64,000 bases of DNA, from contig CM033121.1 in the NCBI GenBank assembly GCA_019321725.1, positions 5,394,001-5,458,000 on the forward strand, read 5' to 3'. The notes below the pieces were generated by a model. That model was not told where the DNA came from, made no database searches, and saw nothing but the letters and a program-made list of their open reading frames with translations. Made by a program: the position numbers and the translations under genes. Positions 10,501 through 22,500 of this stretch are shown piece by piece; position 1 is the first letter of the stretch; the number at the start of each line of letters is the position of its first letter. The stretch is from Paulownia fortunei (lineage: Eukaryota > Streptophyta > Magnoliopsida > Lamiales > Paulowniaceae).

Positions 10501-13500
10501 TTCCTTTGAAAAGGGCAAATGCGACGATGAGTCCCCCAATCAATGCATCATAAAAGACAATGACAGGGTCCAAATATGCTGACCTTTGCCTGATATATGT
10601 GGTGTATCTGAAATAAAATCAGGGACGACGGTCCACAAGAATGACCGCAAAGACGGGAATATGAGCACAAGGTGCAATTTCCCTGAGGGGATGGCAATTG
10701 AATTCAAAGATCCATCTCATCCCATCCCGTCTTGATTGAGACCCTTCGTCCCATCTCAGACTTGAAAATCGACAGATCTAAAAGATTTGTTTGTACAAAT
10801 TTCAAACCAAAATTGAAATAAGATGAGATCCTCACTTGTCCAAAATGCCAAGTAATTGTGCACACAATCCACCTGCCAAATACACTGCACAGTGCATGAT
10901 ATTTTGGCCAGTGGCTTAGTGCATTCAACAAATCTATAAACAAACCTAACATGAAGCCACTGTACATATAAATGAAATATGGTAATAAGATCAACAACTA
11001 AAGGGTAAGGGAAAAATTGGACTCGGATGGGGCAATGAAACAAATTAATAACTATCAGAGTATACATCTCTTATTTTAATAAAGTGTGTGCTGCGACTGA
11101 AGCACGACGCCCTGTTTTTTTCCAGCGATGTGCGGAGAGGCCCCAATGAGTAGCCGATGGAGTTAACAGAAAATTAACAACGAAACAACTGAGGTTCTGG
11201 TGACGGGTCCAACACCGGAGTGCCACAAGGTCGGCACCTCCAGAGATGTGCGGGTGGGAGGGAGTAGCTTACGACGGAGAGCTTGAGGAAATAGAAACCC
11301 TAAAAAGAATGAGGCAGTAAACAGAAGTGAGAATAGGCCTGGGGCGGTATCCTAAAAAATTATATATATATATATATATATGTTTGGTAGGTCTAATAGT
11401 ACTAGTTACCTGTCACGGACCTTATATACCAAGCATTAAAATAATATTAGTACCTCTGAAATATTATTAAAACACCAAAAATATTTAAAGATCCGTATGT
11501 TTTTCATCTGGACTCGATCCGATCTGACCCGATATTAAGTTCGGATCGACCCGCTCCCAACCATCAATGAAGCGGACCGATGGGGATCAGTCAATCTGAT
11601 CATGATATCTGGATCCTAACTTATACGGCCTACAAGAATCGACTAGTATAAATACCCAGTGCACAGGTCTCATAAGATAATTTTTACATCATTCACTCAA
11701 TTCGCTTACTAATTCATTTTGACCTCAAAACCTGATTTACTTAAGCATCAGAGGGTTTTAGATGGGGGGCCACCCCAACGAGCCTAACGTGTGTCTCTTT
11801 CAGGTTCTCCCGAACTCAAGTACCTGAGCTCAGATCATCTCGACCCAAACTCTAGTACACTGATTTTACTTCTAAATTAGTTGCTGCCGTCTGTGGGAAA
11901 CTTGAGGTCGAACCAAACATGGCGGATACACTTAAGAAGACGATGGAGCCACCACAACATGTACCATCACTTTCTCATTCTCTTTAATTTCATGACAATC
12001 AGCCCGAGGGAGAGGAACCAATGATCCACATGAGAGCTAATGATTTCAAAAAACTAGTAACAGACATCAGTAGACAAATCTGGGATGAGAGGAAGAGGTT
12101 TGCAAAGGCCCAATGACTTTTTCTCCCCGAGAAACTCCCTAGAGAGAAAAGGCTGAAGCGGACAGAAGAACACAAAGGATCCCTAGAGTTCAACCTCTAT
12201 TGTCTTTGATGATCGTGACCTAGTGGGAATAGAAGCAGGTCAAAATGATCCTATGGTGATCACGATGGACATAGCCAATTTTGCAATTTAGAAGGTATTG
12301 GTTGATAATGGAAGCTCGGCAGATGTAATCTTTTTGCATGTATTGAGAAAGATGGAATTAGATTTCACCACCATCTGCACGGTCAAAACTCCGCTCACGG
12401 GATTTGGGGAAAGTGAGGTCGTCCCGTTAGGTACAATCGATTTGCCAACTTCACTAGGAGAAGAGCCCTGTAGAAAGACAGTGATGATGAAGTACTTAGT
12501 GGTCGATGCGCCATTTGCTTATAATATGATCTTAGGAAGGCCGAGACTGAACCATTTTCAGGCGATAGTGTCAACGTATCATCTCAAGATGAAGTTCCTA
12601 ATAAGAGCTGGTGTAGAGGAAGTCAGGTGTGATCAAAAAAATGGTCGAAAGTGTTACAACCTTGCTTTTAAAAAGAGAGAGCTCAAGATGGTAGAAAGAT
12701 AAACAAAGCAAGCTCCCCAGACTGAGTTCGGCATGACCCTAAGAAAGACCTCAAATAAGAAGTTAAGATCATAAGAGTTCAGAATTGAACCATGTGGTAG
12801 TACAAAGTAGTAGAATTGGAACCAGGCAACCCTGATAAGTTTACTCAAATCGGGTCCCATATGAACCCAAAGTTCGAGCTAATGGTCGTTCAGTTCTTGA
12901 AAGAGAATGTAAAGGTATTCACATGGAAACTTTCAAAATTTCAAGGAATAGACCTAAAGGTCATAGTGCACCGACTGTACATGAATCCCTCTGTCAAGCC
13001 AATGAAACAAAAAAAGTAGAGCTTTAGGGTAGAGAGAAATCGAATCATTGAGGATGAGGTAAATAAGCTTTTAGATATGGGATATGTAGTGGAGATCCAA
13101 TTCATAGATTGACTATCAAATATGGTGGTTGTGCTAAAGACAGTTGGGAAGTGGAGGATGTGTACTAATTTCACTAACTTAAATAAAACATGTCCTAAGG
13201 ACCCCTACCCACTACCTCAGATCGACCTCATAATGGACTCTACAGCAGGATATATATTTCTAAGTATGATGGACACTTACCAAGGCTATCATCAAATTTT
13301 TATGGTAGAAGATAATCGAACTAAAACAACTTTCGTAAGAGGAAAAGGGATCTATTATTATAGGGTGATGCCATTCAGGTTGAAGAATGCAGATCCAACT
13401 TACCAAAGATTGGTAAACATCATATTCAAAGACTAGATCGGTAAAAGAATGGAAGTATATGTTGATGATAAGTTGGTAAAAAGTACAAAGGAGGAAGATC

Positions 13501-16500
13501 ATCTTGAATATCTAGAGTAAGCTTTCTCAAATTATGAGAGTTTATGGTATGAAATTAAATCAAGCCAAGTGCACGTTTGGAGTTCGAGGAGGTAAGTTCC
13601 TAGGGTTTATGGTGAATAAGAGAGGTATCGAGGCGAACCCAGAAAAGATCAGTGCTATCCTCGAAATAAACTTCCTCAGGTCGATTAAAGAAGCCCAACA
13701 GCTTATGGGGAAGATAGCATCTTTGAACAGATTCATATCCAGTTCGGAAGATAGGAACCTTCTATTTTTTGCGATCTTGAGAAAATTAAAAAATTCCAAT
13801 GGACGGATGAATGCGAGCAAGCCTTCCAAGATCTTAAGCAGTACTTGGCATCTCCACCTTTGTTGTCAAAATCGGACAAAGGTGAACCCCTTTTATTGTA
13901 CTTGGTAGTATCTGCTTAGGCTATTAATTCAGTGCTAGTAAAGGAGGAGGAAGGTCCATCGTCCAGTTTACTATGTCAGCAAACTATTGCAAGAAGTTGA
14001 ACAAAGGTATCTAGAGGCTGATAAACTAGTTTTGGCTTTGGTAGTTGCAATAAGAAAATTGAGGTTATATTTTTAGTCAGATGAGATCATAGTGTTGACC
14101 AATCAACTTTTTGAAACAAATCTTGGGACGACCAAAGGTCTCAAGTAGATCAGTGAAATGGTTAGTTCAGCTTGGGGAGTTTGACATCAAATATCAGAGT
14201 AGAACTACAGTGAAGGCTCAGGTCCTAGTGGACTTCATTAGTGAGGCCACAGTGATAGAACCAACTTCTCAGAAAAAAGAGGCATGATTGCTTCATGTTG
14301 ATGGGTCAGCCACCTCGAAAGGAAGAGAAGCAAGGGATTTTGTTGCAAGGCCCTTATTCTTTCGAGATTGAGGTCGCTTTGAAGTTGGAGTTCGAGATCA
14401 CCAATAATGAGGCAGAATATGAGGCCCTAATTACAGGATTGAAAATGGCCTAAAAATGCAGTGTAAGATGTATCGTTGCTTACACTAATTCTCAATTGGT
14501 TGCTAGGCAGGTAGAAGGATCCTATGAAGCGAAAGATAAATCTATGATGGAGTACTTGAGAAAGGTAAAACTTTTGATAGGATATTTTGAATATTTCTAA
14601 CTACAACAGATCCCGCGCATGGAGAATGAGAGAGCAGATGCTTTGGTGAGGTTTGCAAGTATGGCATTAGGCATTAATTCAAGAAAGGTGATCGTTTTAG
14701 TAGCCAAGCAATCAGGGATCAGAGCAAAAAGAGATCCGGTAGAACTGTATTCTAAGGAAGGTCTAACCTCCAAATAGTGACTCTAGCAGATTGGATTGAT
14801 GGATTGAAAGAATACATGAGGTCGGGAGCCCTGTCAACAAATTTTGTTGAAGCCAGACACTTATCGGCAAGGGCGGCCTGCTTCCAAATGATAGATGATC
14901 ATTCAGGTGGTCGATTATTAGCCCAAAAAATTCTACGCCAAGGTTATTTTTGGCCAACTCTAGCCAATGATGCTTAGAGTTCGCTAAGAGGTGTGAGAAG
15001 TGTCACTTCCACACAAGCTTAATTAATCAGCCCGCAGCCCTAATGGAAACTATACCAATCTCATACCGTTTTGACCAATGGAGAATGGATATTTTGGGGC
15101 CCTTCCCTCCAGCTAGAGCTTAAAAAAAATTCATAATCGTAGCAGTTGGATATTTCTCAAAATGGTTAGAGACAGAGGCAATAACTAAAATAACCAAAAA
15201 TGAGGTTATGATTTTTTTATGGAAAAATATTATGTGCCGGTTCGGGGCTCCAAGAGTTCTAATATCTAATAATGGGACTTAGTTTCAAGGCAAGAAGGTC
15301 CGAGCATGGTGTGAGGAAATGAAAATTCAACAGAACTTCACAGCCATGGGAAATCCACAAGCAAATGGACAGACAGAAGTTGCGAATAGAATTATACTAC
15401 AACATCTGAAAACACACTTAGAAATAGTGAAGTCCCATTGGATAGAAGAACTGCCAGAGGTGTTATGGGCATAACGCATGACCCCAAGAACTGCCACATG
15501 AGAAACTCCTTTTGGTTTAGTATATGGCTTAGAAGCAGTATCCCAGTAGAGATCGGGGAAACCTCACACAGAGTCGTGCCATATGATCCAGAGGTAAATT
15601 GCCTAGCATAGGAGCTTGATTTGGAACTCAGTGATGGCAAAAGGGATCGATCTTTTGTCCAGATACAAGCAGCTAAAAGCTGGATGCAAAATGCATACAA
15701 AAATAAGGTGCAGGAAAGGCATTTACAGGTCAATGACTTGGTATTGAAAAAAGTAGAAGTTTCGAAACATATAGGGAAGTTAGACCTGAACTGAGAAGGT
15801 TCTTTCAAGGTGATAAGAATTTTGTAGATGGGAACCTACAAGTTGCAGAATATGCAAGGCAATGAACTCCTACAACCTTAGAACATTCATAACTTAAGGA
15901 GGTTTTATGCATAAACTTGGCAATATTGTATATGACTCTCTTTCATATTGATCATACTTTTATGTACATAGTGATCTTATAGTAAATAAAAGAATTATCT
16001 ATTTCCATATACTCTTGTTTTACTAGTCTATAGGACCAAGTAAATAATGCAAGCAAGGAGGTTAAAACGATCTGAAAAAGGTCCCGATCAATAAGAAAAT
16101 ACGATCTCGTGAAGATTGTAAGCGAGAAAGTCAAAACAATCTGAAAAAGATTATGGTCATGAAGACAATATGATCTAATAAAAATTATAAGCAAATAGGT
16201 CAAAACGATCTAAAAAAGATCATGACCAAAAAGAAAATATCTCATGAAGATAGTAAGCGAGGAAGCCGAAACAATCTAAAAAATATTATGGTCATGAAGA
16301 TAATACGATCTCATAAAGATTGTAAGCAAAGAGGTCAAAACGATGTGAAAAAGATCACGATCAAGAAGAAAATACGATCTTATGAAGATTGTAAGCAAAG
16401 AAGCCAAAATAATCTGAAAAAGATTATGGCCATGAAAATAATATGATCTCATGAACATTGTAAGCGAAGAGGTTAAAACGATCTGAAAAAAATCATGATC

Positions 16501-19500
16501 AAGAAGAAAATACGATCTCATGAAGATTGTAAGCGATGAAGCCAAAATAATCTAAAAAAGATTATCGCCATGAAAACAATAAGATCTTATGAAAATTGTA
16601 AGCGAAAATGTCAAAATGATCTGAAAAAGATCGCGACCATGAAGAAAAAATGATCTCATGAAGATTGTAAGCAAGGAAGGTGAAATAATTTTAAAAAAAA
16701 TCGTGGCCTTGAAGATAATACGATCTCACGAAGATTGCAAGTGAATAGGTCAAAATGATATAAAAAAGATCATGATCATGAAGAAAATACGATCTCATGA
16801 AGATTGTAAATGTAAAAGCCAAATTGATCTGGAAAAAAAAATTGTGGCAAAAGAACTACAAGTGTTCTGAGGAAAATCACTAAGGTCGGAGCGATCTAAA
16901 AAAAATCAGGACACGTAAACAATCTTAATGAAATTGTAGTAATTTAAAAACAACGATCTAAGGTTAGTTAATTTACTTTGTGAGTTACTTAAATTTAAAA
17001 GTGTATTGCATATCTAGCTGCTCAGTTGTAGACTACAAGGAAGCTACACAGTACTACATATATGAATGTATTGAGGTCAAAGAAAACAAGAAAACTATAC
17101 ATGAAATCAAACGGATTGCCATTTACTTCAAAATAGAAAACATATAAGTCCGAGACTTAGAAAGAGAGATGATGACAGAATCATCAAATAATTAAAGTCC
17201 AACAGAATGCAGTTGCTTCAAATCCCACCAGATACAAGGTCATGTACAAAAAAATGCCTTAGCTAACAGACGTTGAAGTCAAAAAAGCAAAAAATGAGAG
17301 TTCACCAACTTTTGTCCTAGCTCGCCCCAGCAACTGTCTCGTCCTCATTATCATATTTGAGCTCTATGACAGCATCCTCACCCCAATTCTTCCAGGTACA
17401 GTGATGAGGTGGGTGAACTCATCAGCTTCAACCTCCTCTCTATCATCCTCGAACTCAGGCTCTTCGAGGTTTTCATTTTTAAAAGGATCGAGACGAGCAG
17501 GATCAAGTCCCTCTATGAAGGCTCCTAGCTTAGAGGCTTGAGCTTGACACTTGGTGAATTCATACACAACAACCTTCTATGCCACAATGATCGCAAAAGA
17601 GTTTGAATTCATAAAGGCCCGAGCACCTTCCAAACATATTTTCTGCATTGTGGATTGGCATTCGTCAGAGACTATATATTCTTAACGACCTGCCATACTA
17701 CCCAAATCAAAAAATTCTTAGTGTTCGCGAATAAGGGCAGATTCTACTTCCTTAGCTCGAGCTTTGGTCTCGCTAAGAGCCCCATATAGTTCTTGATTTT
17801 TAAGCTCGGCACTCTCTAAGTCTTGCTTTAATTTGGTAATCTCCTCACCAAGCTTAATTCGAACTCTCTCTTCTACTCTAGATCTCTCATCCTCAGAAGT
17901 TTGAAGTTTCTCCTTGGCATCTTTGATCATATCCTCACATGAGCGCCATTCATGTCTCTAGTGGACATCTCGCAAGGTCAACTGGTGGATTATAGCTTAT
18001 TCTACAAAAAAAGCGAGGGGAGTAATGATGTACCAAGCATTAAAATAATGAAGCCTAGTATGTGTCAAAAAGAGTTCGGCAGGAGTTGAGTTGGGCATAC
18101 ATTGAAGCCAGTAAGAATATCTTCTATCAAATAAGATAAAGAAAACCTAAGACCAGCTTCTAAACTAGCAATGTGAAAGGCTAAACACCTTGGGGCAGTT
18201 CATCAATCCTATCTCTATAACCATGAATTATTACTTTGAAGTCATTCGGGATAAAAAAAACTTATGCCTAGTTTGGGCGACCTTAGTCTCTTGAACGGTG
18301 GACTTAATCAAAGTCTAAGGAGCAGTAGATTCTAAGTCTGGGTCCTCTTAGTAGGCATCTTGGTCTGATCTCCCACCCTCTATAGTCCTTCATTCAGGGA
18401 CAAGCTAGAGTTGATAGGAAATTATCAGAGTTTCTTGGGGACCAGTAACGTACCCGGAGCTCGAACTTGAGTTCGAGCTCGAGCTACCAGAGCTCGTGTC
18501 AAAATCAGAAAGAGTTCGTTCAAAATGTTTGATCGACATTATTACAAGAGGAAAAAAAGAATGCTAGAATAACAAGTAGAGAAAAATATAAAGGAAAAAA
18601 GCTCAAGAACACGTCAAGAAAGCTACCTCAAAATTTGATCTCTGAAAAATACGCTAAAAATAAAGCTCGAGTTCGCTCCAATTCGAGAGTTCATTTTACC
18701 CTAGGTAAGATGGTGAAAATGAGTGGTAAGAACCTGAGAGTATATATAGGGGAGGTAATTCATACGGACAGCCAGGATGAAACACTGATTCGAAATGAAC
18801 GGATAGAATAAAAGCATCAGTTCAAAACGAACGACCAAGATGAGATATCAGTTCAAATGGACAGTCCAGATCAACTTTTCATGCATAAATGCACAAAAAA
18901 ACTAGGGGAGTAATGATGTACCAAGCATTAAAATGACATTAGTGCCCCTGAAATATCATTAAAACAGCAAAACTACCCAAAGATCCACGTGTTTTTCATC
19001 TCGACTCGGTATTGAGTTTGGGTCGACCTAATCTCCCAATCATTGATGAAGCGAATCGATGAGACATGTCAGTTAATCTGATCAGGACATCTAGACCCTA
19101 GCCTATACGGCCTATGGGAACCGATCAGTATAAATATCCGGTGCACAGATCTTATAAGGTAATTTTTACATTATTCACTCAGTTCGTTTATCAATTTCTT
19201 TTGCACTCAAGACCTGACTAACTTAAGTATCGGAGGGTTTTAGTTGGAGACCACCCCAATAAGCCTAACGTGTGTCTCTTTTAGGTCCTCTCAAACTCAA
19301 GTATCCGAGTTCAGATCATCTCGACCCGAACTCAGGTACATTGATTTTACTTTTAAATCAGGACATTTTCGATTTTAAAAAATCAAATCAGTTACTCCTT
19401 CGAGGGGGACGGTTTCATTATTGGTTCGGATTTGAACTCACTCCAATATCATTGTAGACATAAAATTTTTGACAATTAAATTTAAACACGTCTAAAATAA

Positions 19501-22500
19501 TATATTAAATATCAATTTTATATTTTCTATTTATATCAAGAATTTAATCAAATTTAATTCCTAAAAAAATAGTTAATTATTTTGATATTATAATATATAT
19601 TTTATTGGTCAATCATATATCGCCAAATGTCAAACCTCAATTTTTGAAAATCAAGACTAATATTGTAAGTTATGGAAATGAATACAAACACAAACTCGTA
19701 ATTCAGATCATATATTGTGATATCAATCAAATCATGAAAAATCAATCAAATCATGTCACTTCCTCAAATGACTTATTCAATAGCTTATGTCCTACAAGTA
19801 CTAATAGGGGGTCATCTCCATTAAATTAAAGATAACATCAACATAAGTCATAAAGTAGAAGCCCAAACAAGAAATGTGTTCGAGGAATTTTTCTCAATCC
19901 AAGGCGATCAAATTCAAGGAGATCAACGGTGTTCAAGATAAAAATTAAAGTGTTCATCTCAGACTCTACTCAAATAATAACATTTAATACGATATTAAGG
20001 TGTTAAACACTCCAATTAACATTAGTAGAGATCAAATCAATCTTGAAGAAAATCGAAAGGTCGATTCCACCAATAAATATTCAAATTTAAGAAGCCGACG
20101 TTTTTAAAGTTCTAGCATTTGATTCGAAATTAAGGTGTTAAATCCTCGAATTAACGTTATTAAATGACAAAATCAAGTTCAGATGAGATAAAATCAGCAA
20201 TTCCACCTTTAAAATTTTAAATTCCAAAAATTCTTATTTTTGAAGAGAATAATGTAAGGATCTAAGAAATATTGTACCTACATATTCATCAAGTTCAATA
20301 AAATTTTATTTCTACTATTTTTCTTGTTTGTTAATTTTGTAAACAACAAAATTTATGTAATAAATTTTTGGCACGCCCGGTGGTACAATTTCTACCTCTT
20401 ATCTCTTCTTTTCAAATCAAGTTCAAAATTCAGATAGTGATAAAAGACAATCACTCTAACTTCACAAATATTAAATTTTCTATATCAAGACAAGATGGTG
20501 TGTTGTCGAACCATAAAATCATCACTCTAAATTACAAGCATAATGGGGCAAAACAAAATAGTGTGTTGCCGAGCCACATAATTGTCACTCCAAATCACAA
20601 GCATAATGGGGCAAAACAAGATGGTGTGTTGTCGAGCCATAAAATCGCCACTCCAAACCACAAGTATAGGGGCAAGACAAGATAGTGTGTTGTCAAGCTA
20701 CGAAGTCGCCAATCTAAATCATAAGCATGAGAGGACAAGACAAGATGGTGTGTTGGTGAGCCATAAAGTTCCACTCCAAATCACAAGCATGAGGAGGCAA
20801 GACAAGATGGTGTGTTGCTGAGCTATGAAGTCATCATTCCAAAACACAAGCCTGAGAGGGTAAGAGAATATGATGATTTAACATTATCAGTCAAATTAGG
20901 GGTAAAGCAAGAGACAGAAGTTGTGGAGAAAGAGTTTTTGAATCCAACTACGATGCTTGAATCTTCTATGAGCTCAAATTTTAAAGTCACAATAGTCATG
21001 GTGGTTCAAACTATTTCACTGGAAGATTAATTTGAGGGATCCACGAAGCATATTCAAGAGCAAGATTCTCAAATCACTAAGTTGATGAACAAAGTGGGCA
21101 ATGCTGATATTAATCGCAGATGAGCAAACAAATTGAAACTCATGATGAAACTGATACGTCTATAAAGCAACAACCAAGTGAAAAAGAGAAGTTTTCTAAA
21201 GAGTTGCAAGTTTCATCTAATGAGTTGATTCCTATTGACCAACTAAAGGAGTTTATTATGGAGACTATCAAAGATAAATTCGATGGAAGCTCCAAATCAT
21301 CTTTAACTTATACCAAACCGAACACTAAGAGAATTGACAATTTGAAGATGTCAGTTGGCTACTAACCCCCAAAATTTCAGCAATTTGATGGCAAAAGAAA
21401 CCCAACATATTATGTAACTCATTTTATTGAGATGTGCAACAATGCTGGAACATATGGAGACTGTCTGATTAAACAATTTATCCACTCATTGATGGAAAAT
21501 GTATTTGATTGGTACACCAACCTGGAGGCAAATTCAATTGATAATTGGGAGTAGTTGGAATAAGAGTTTTTTAATTGTTTTTATAGTACCCGTCGTACTA
21601 TAAGACAAAAAAAAAGATAAGCCTATGCTTTAATATATCAATAATTGGAGAAATTTATCTTTAAATTATAAAAATACTTTATTAGAAACTTTTGTGATTG
21701 AGATATACATCCAAAAAATGCAATGGGATCTCTGCCACATACTTCATAGAATCAAACCAAAAACTTTTGAAAAATTAGCAACTCGTACACATGCCATTAA
21801 TAAAAACTTGAATTTTAACAAACAAGAATATTCAAATGATGTCAATGATAATGAAGATGAAGAATATGTGGTTTCATATGCAACAACTATTGACTTTAAT
21901 TTTTTAATACTCCTAAATACGAGCATAAATTATCTACAATTATCAAATTAAATTTTATTCAAATACTCTTTGATAAGAGCATAAACTGTACTCTTTGATA
22001 TGAGTATAAACTATCAGCAAGTTCAAGTAAACTCAAAGCTCCTTGACATGAGTATAAAAGGTATACAAGTTAAATAAAGTTGAAAACTCCTTGATACGAG
22101 TATAAACTATCTGCAAATTCAAATTCAAATGAAAACTCCTTGATACGAGTATAAATTATCTATCAAATTCAAATTTAAATAGAAACTCATTGATACGAGT
22201 ATAAACTATCTATCAATTTCAAATTCAAATGGAAACTCGTTGATATGAGTATAAACTATCTATAAATTTTAAATTCAAATAAAATTTTCTTGATACGAGT
22301 ATAAACTATTTATAAATTTTTAATTCAAATAGAGACTTCTTGACAAAAGTATAAACTATCTATAAATTTTAAATTCAAATAGAGACTTCTTGATACGAGT
22401 ATAAATTATCTATAAATTTTGAATTTAAATATAAACTCTTTGATATGAGTATAAAATATCTACAATTTTCAAACAAATCAAGTCAATAACTCTTTGATAA

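Larger units (their letters stand above)
11422..19360 (+). mobile_element. Degenerate Ty3/gypsy-like LTR retrotransposon (7.9 kb)
   Basis: Bounded by two related LTRs (11422-11879 and 18914-19360) and flanked by near-matching 5-bp repeats GGACC (11417-11421) and GGACA (19361-19365). After the 5' LTR comes TTGCTGCCGTCTGTGGGAAA, resembling the primer-binding region common in plant gypsy elements. A purine tract (ACTAGGGGAG) precedes the 3' LTR. Order of remains: short gag start, protease, RT, RNase H, integrase (the PR-RT-RH-INT order of Ty3/gypsy), then a 69-bp tandem repeat and an antisense ORF. This downstream architecture recalls Tat/Ogre-type elements, but lineage assignment is inference. 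Many stops and the loss of most of gag mean it is dead. It lies in MATE-2 intron 3 in the gene's own orientation. Confidence 0.9.

Noticed and set aside
16222..16446. Lys-rich 74-residue protein with 23-residue repeats
   Set aside because: It is the translation of the 69-bp tandem array, open only because the period is a multiple of three, and units elsewhere in the array break the frame.
16050..16880. CRISPR-like array
   Set aside because: The units are contiguous, without unique spacers, and lie inside a plant retrotransposon.
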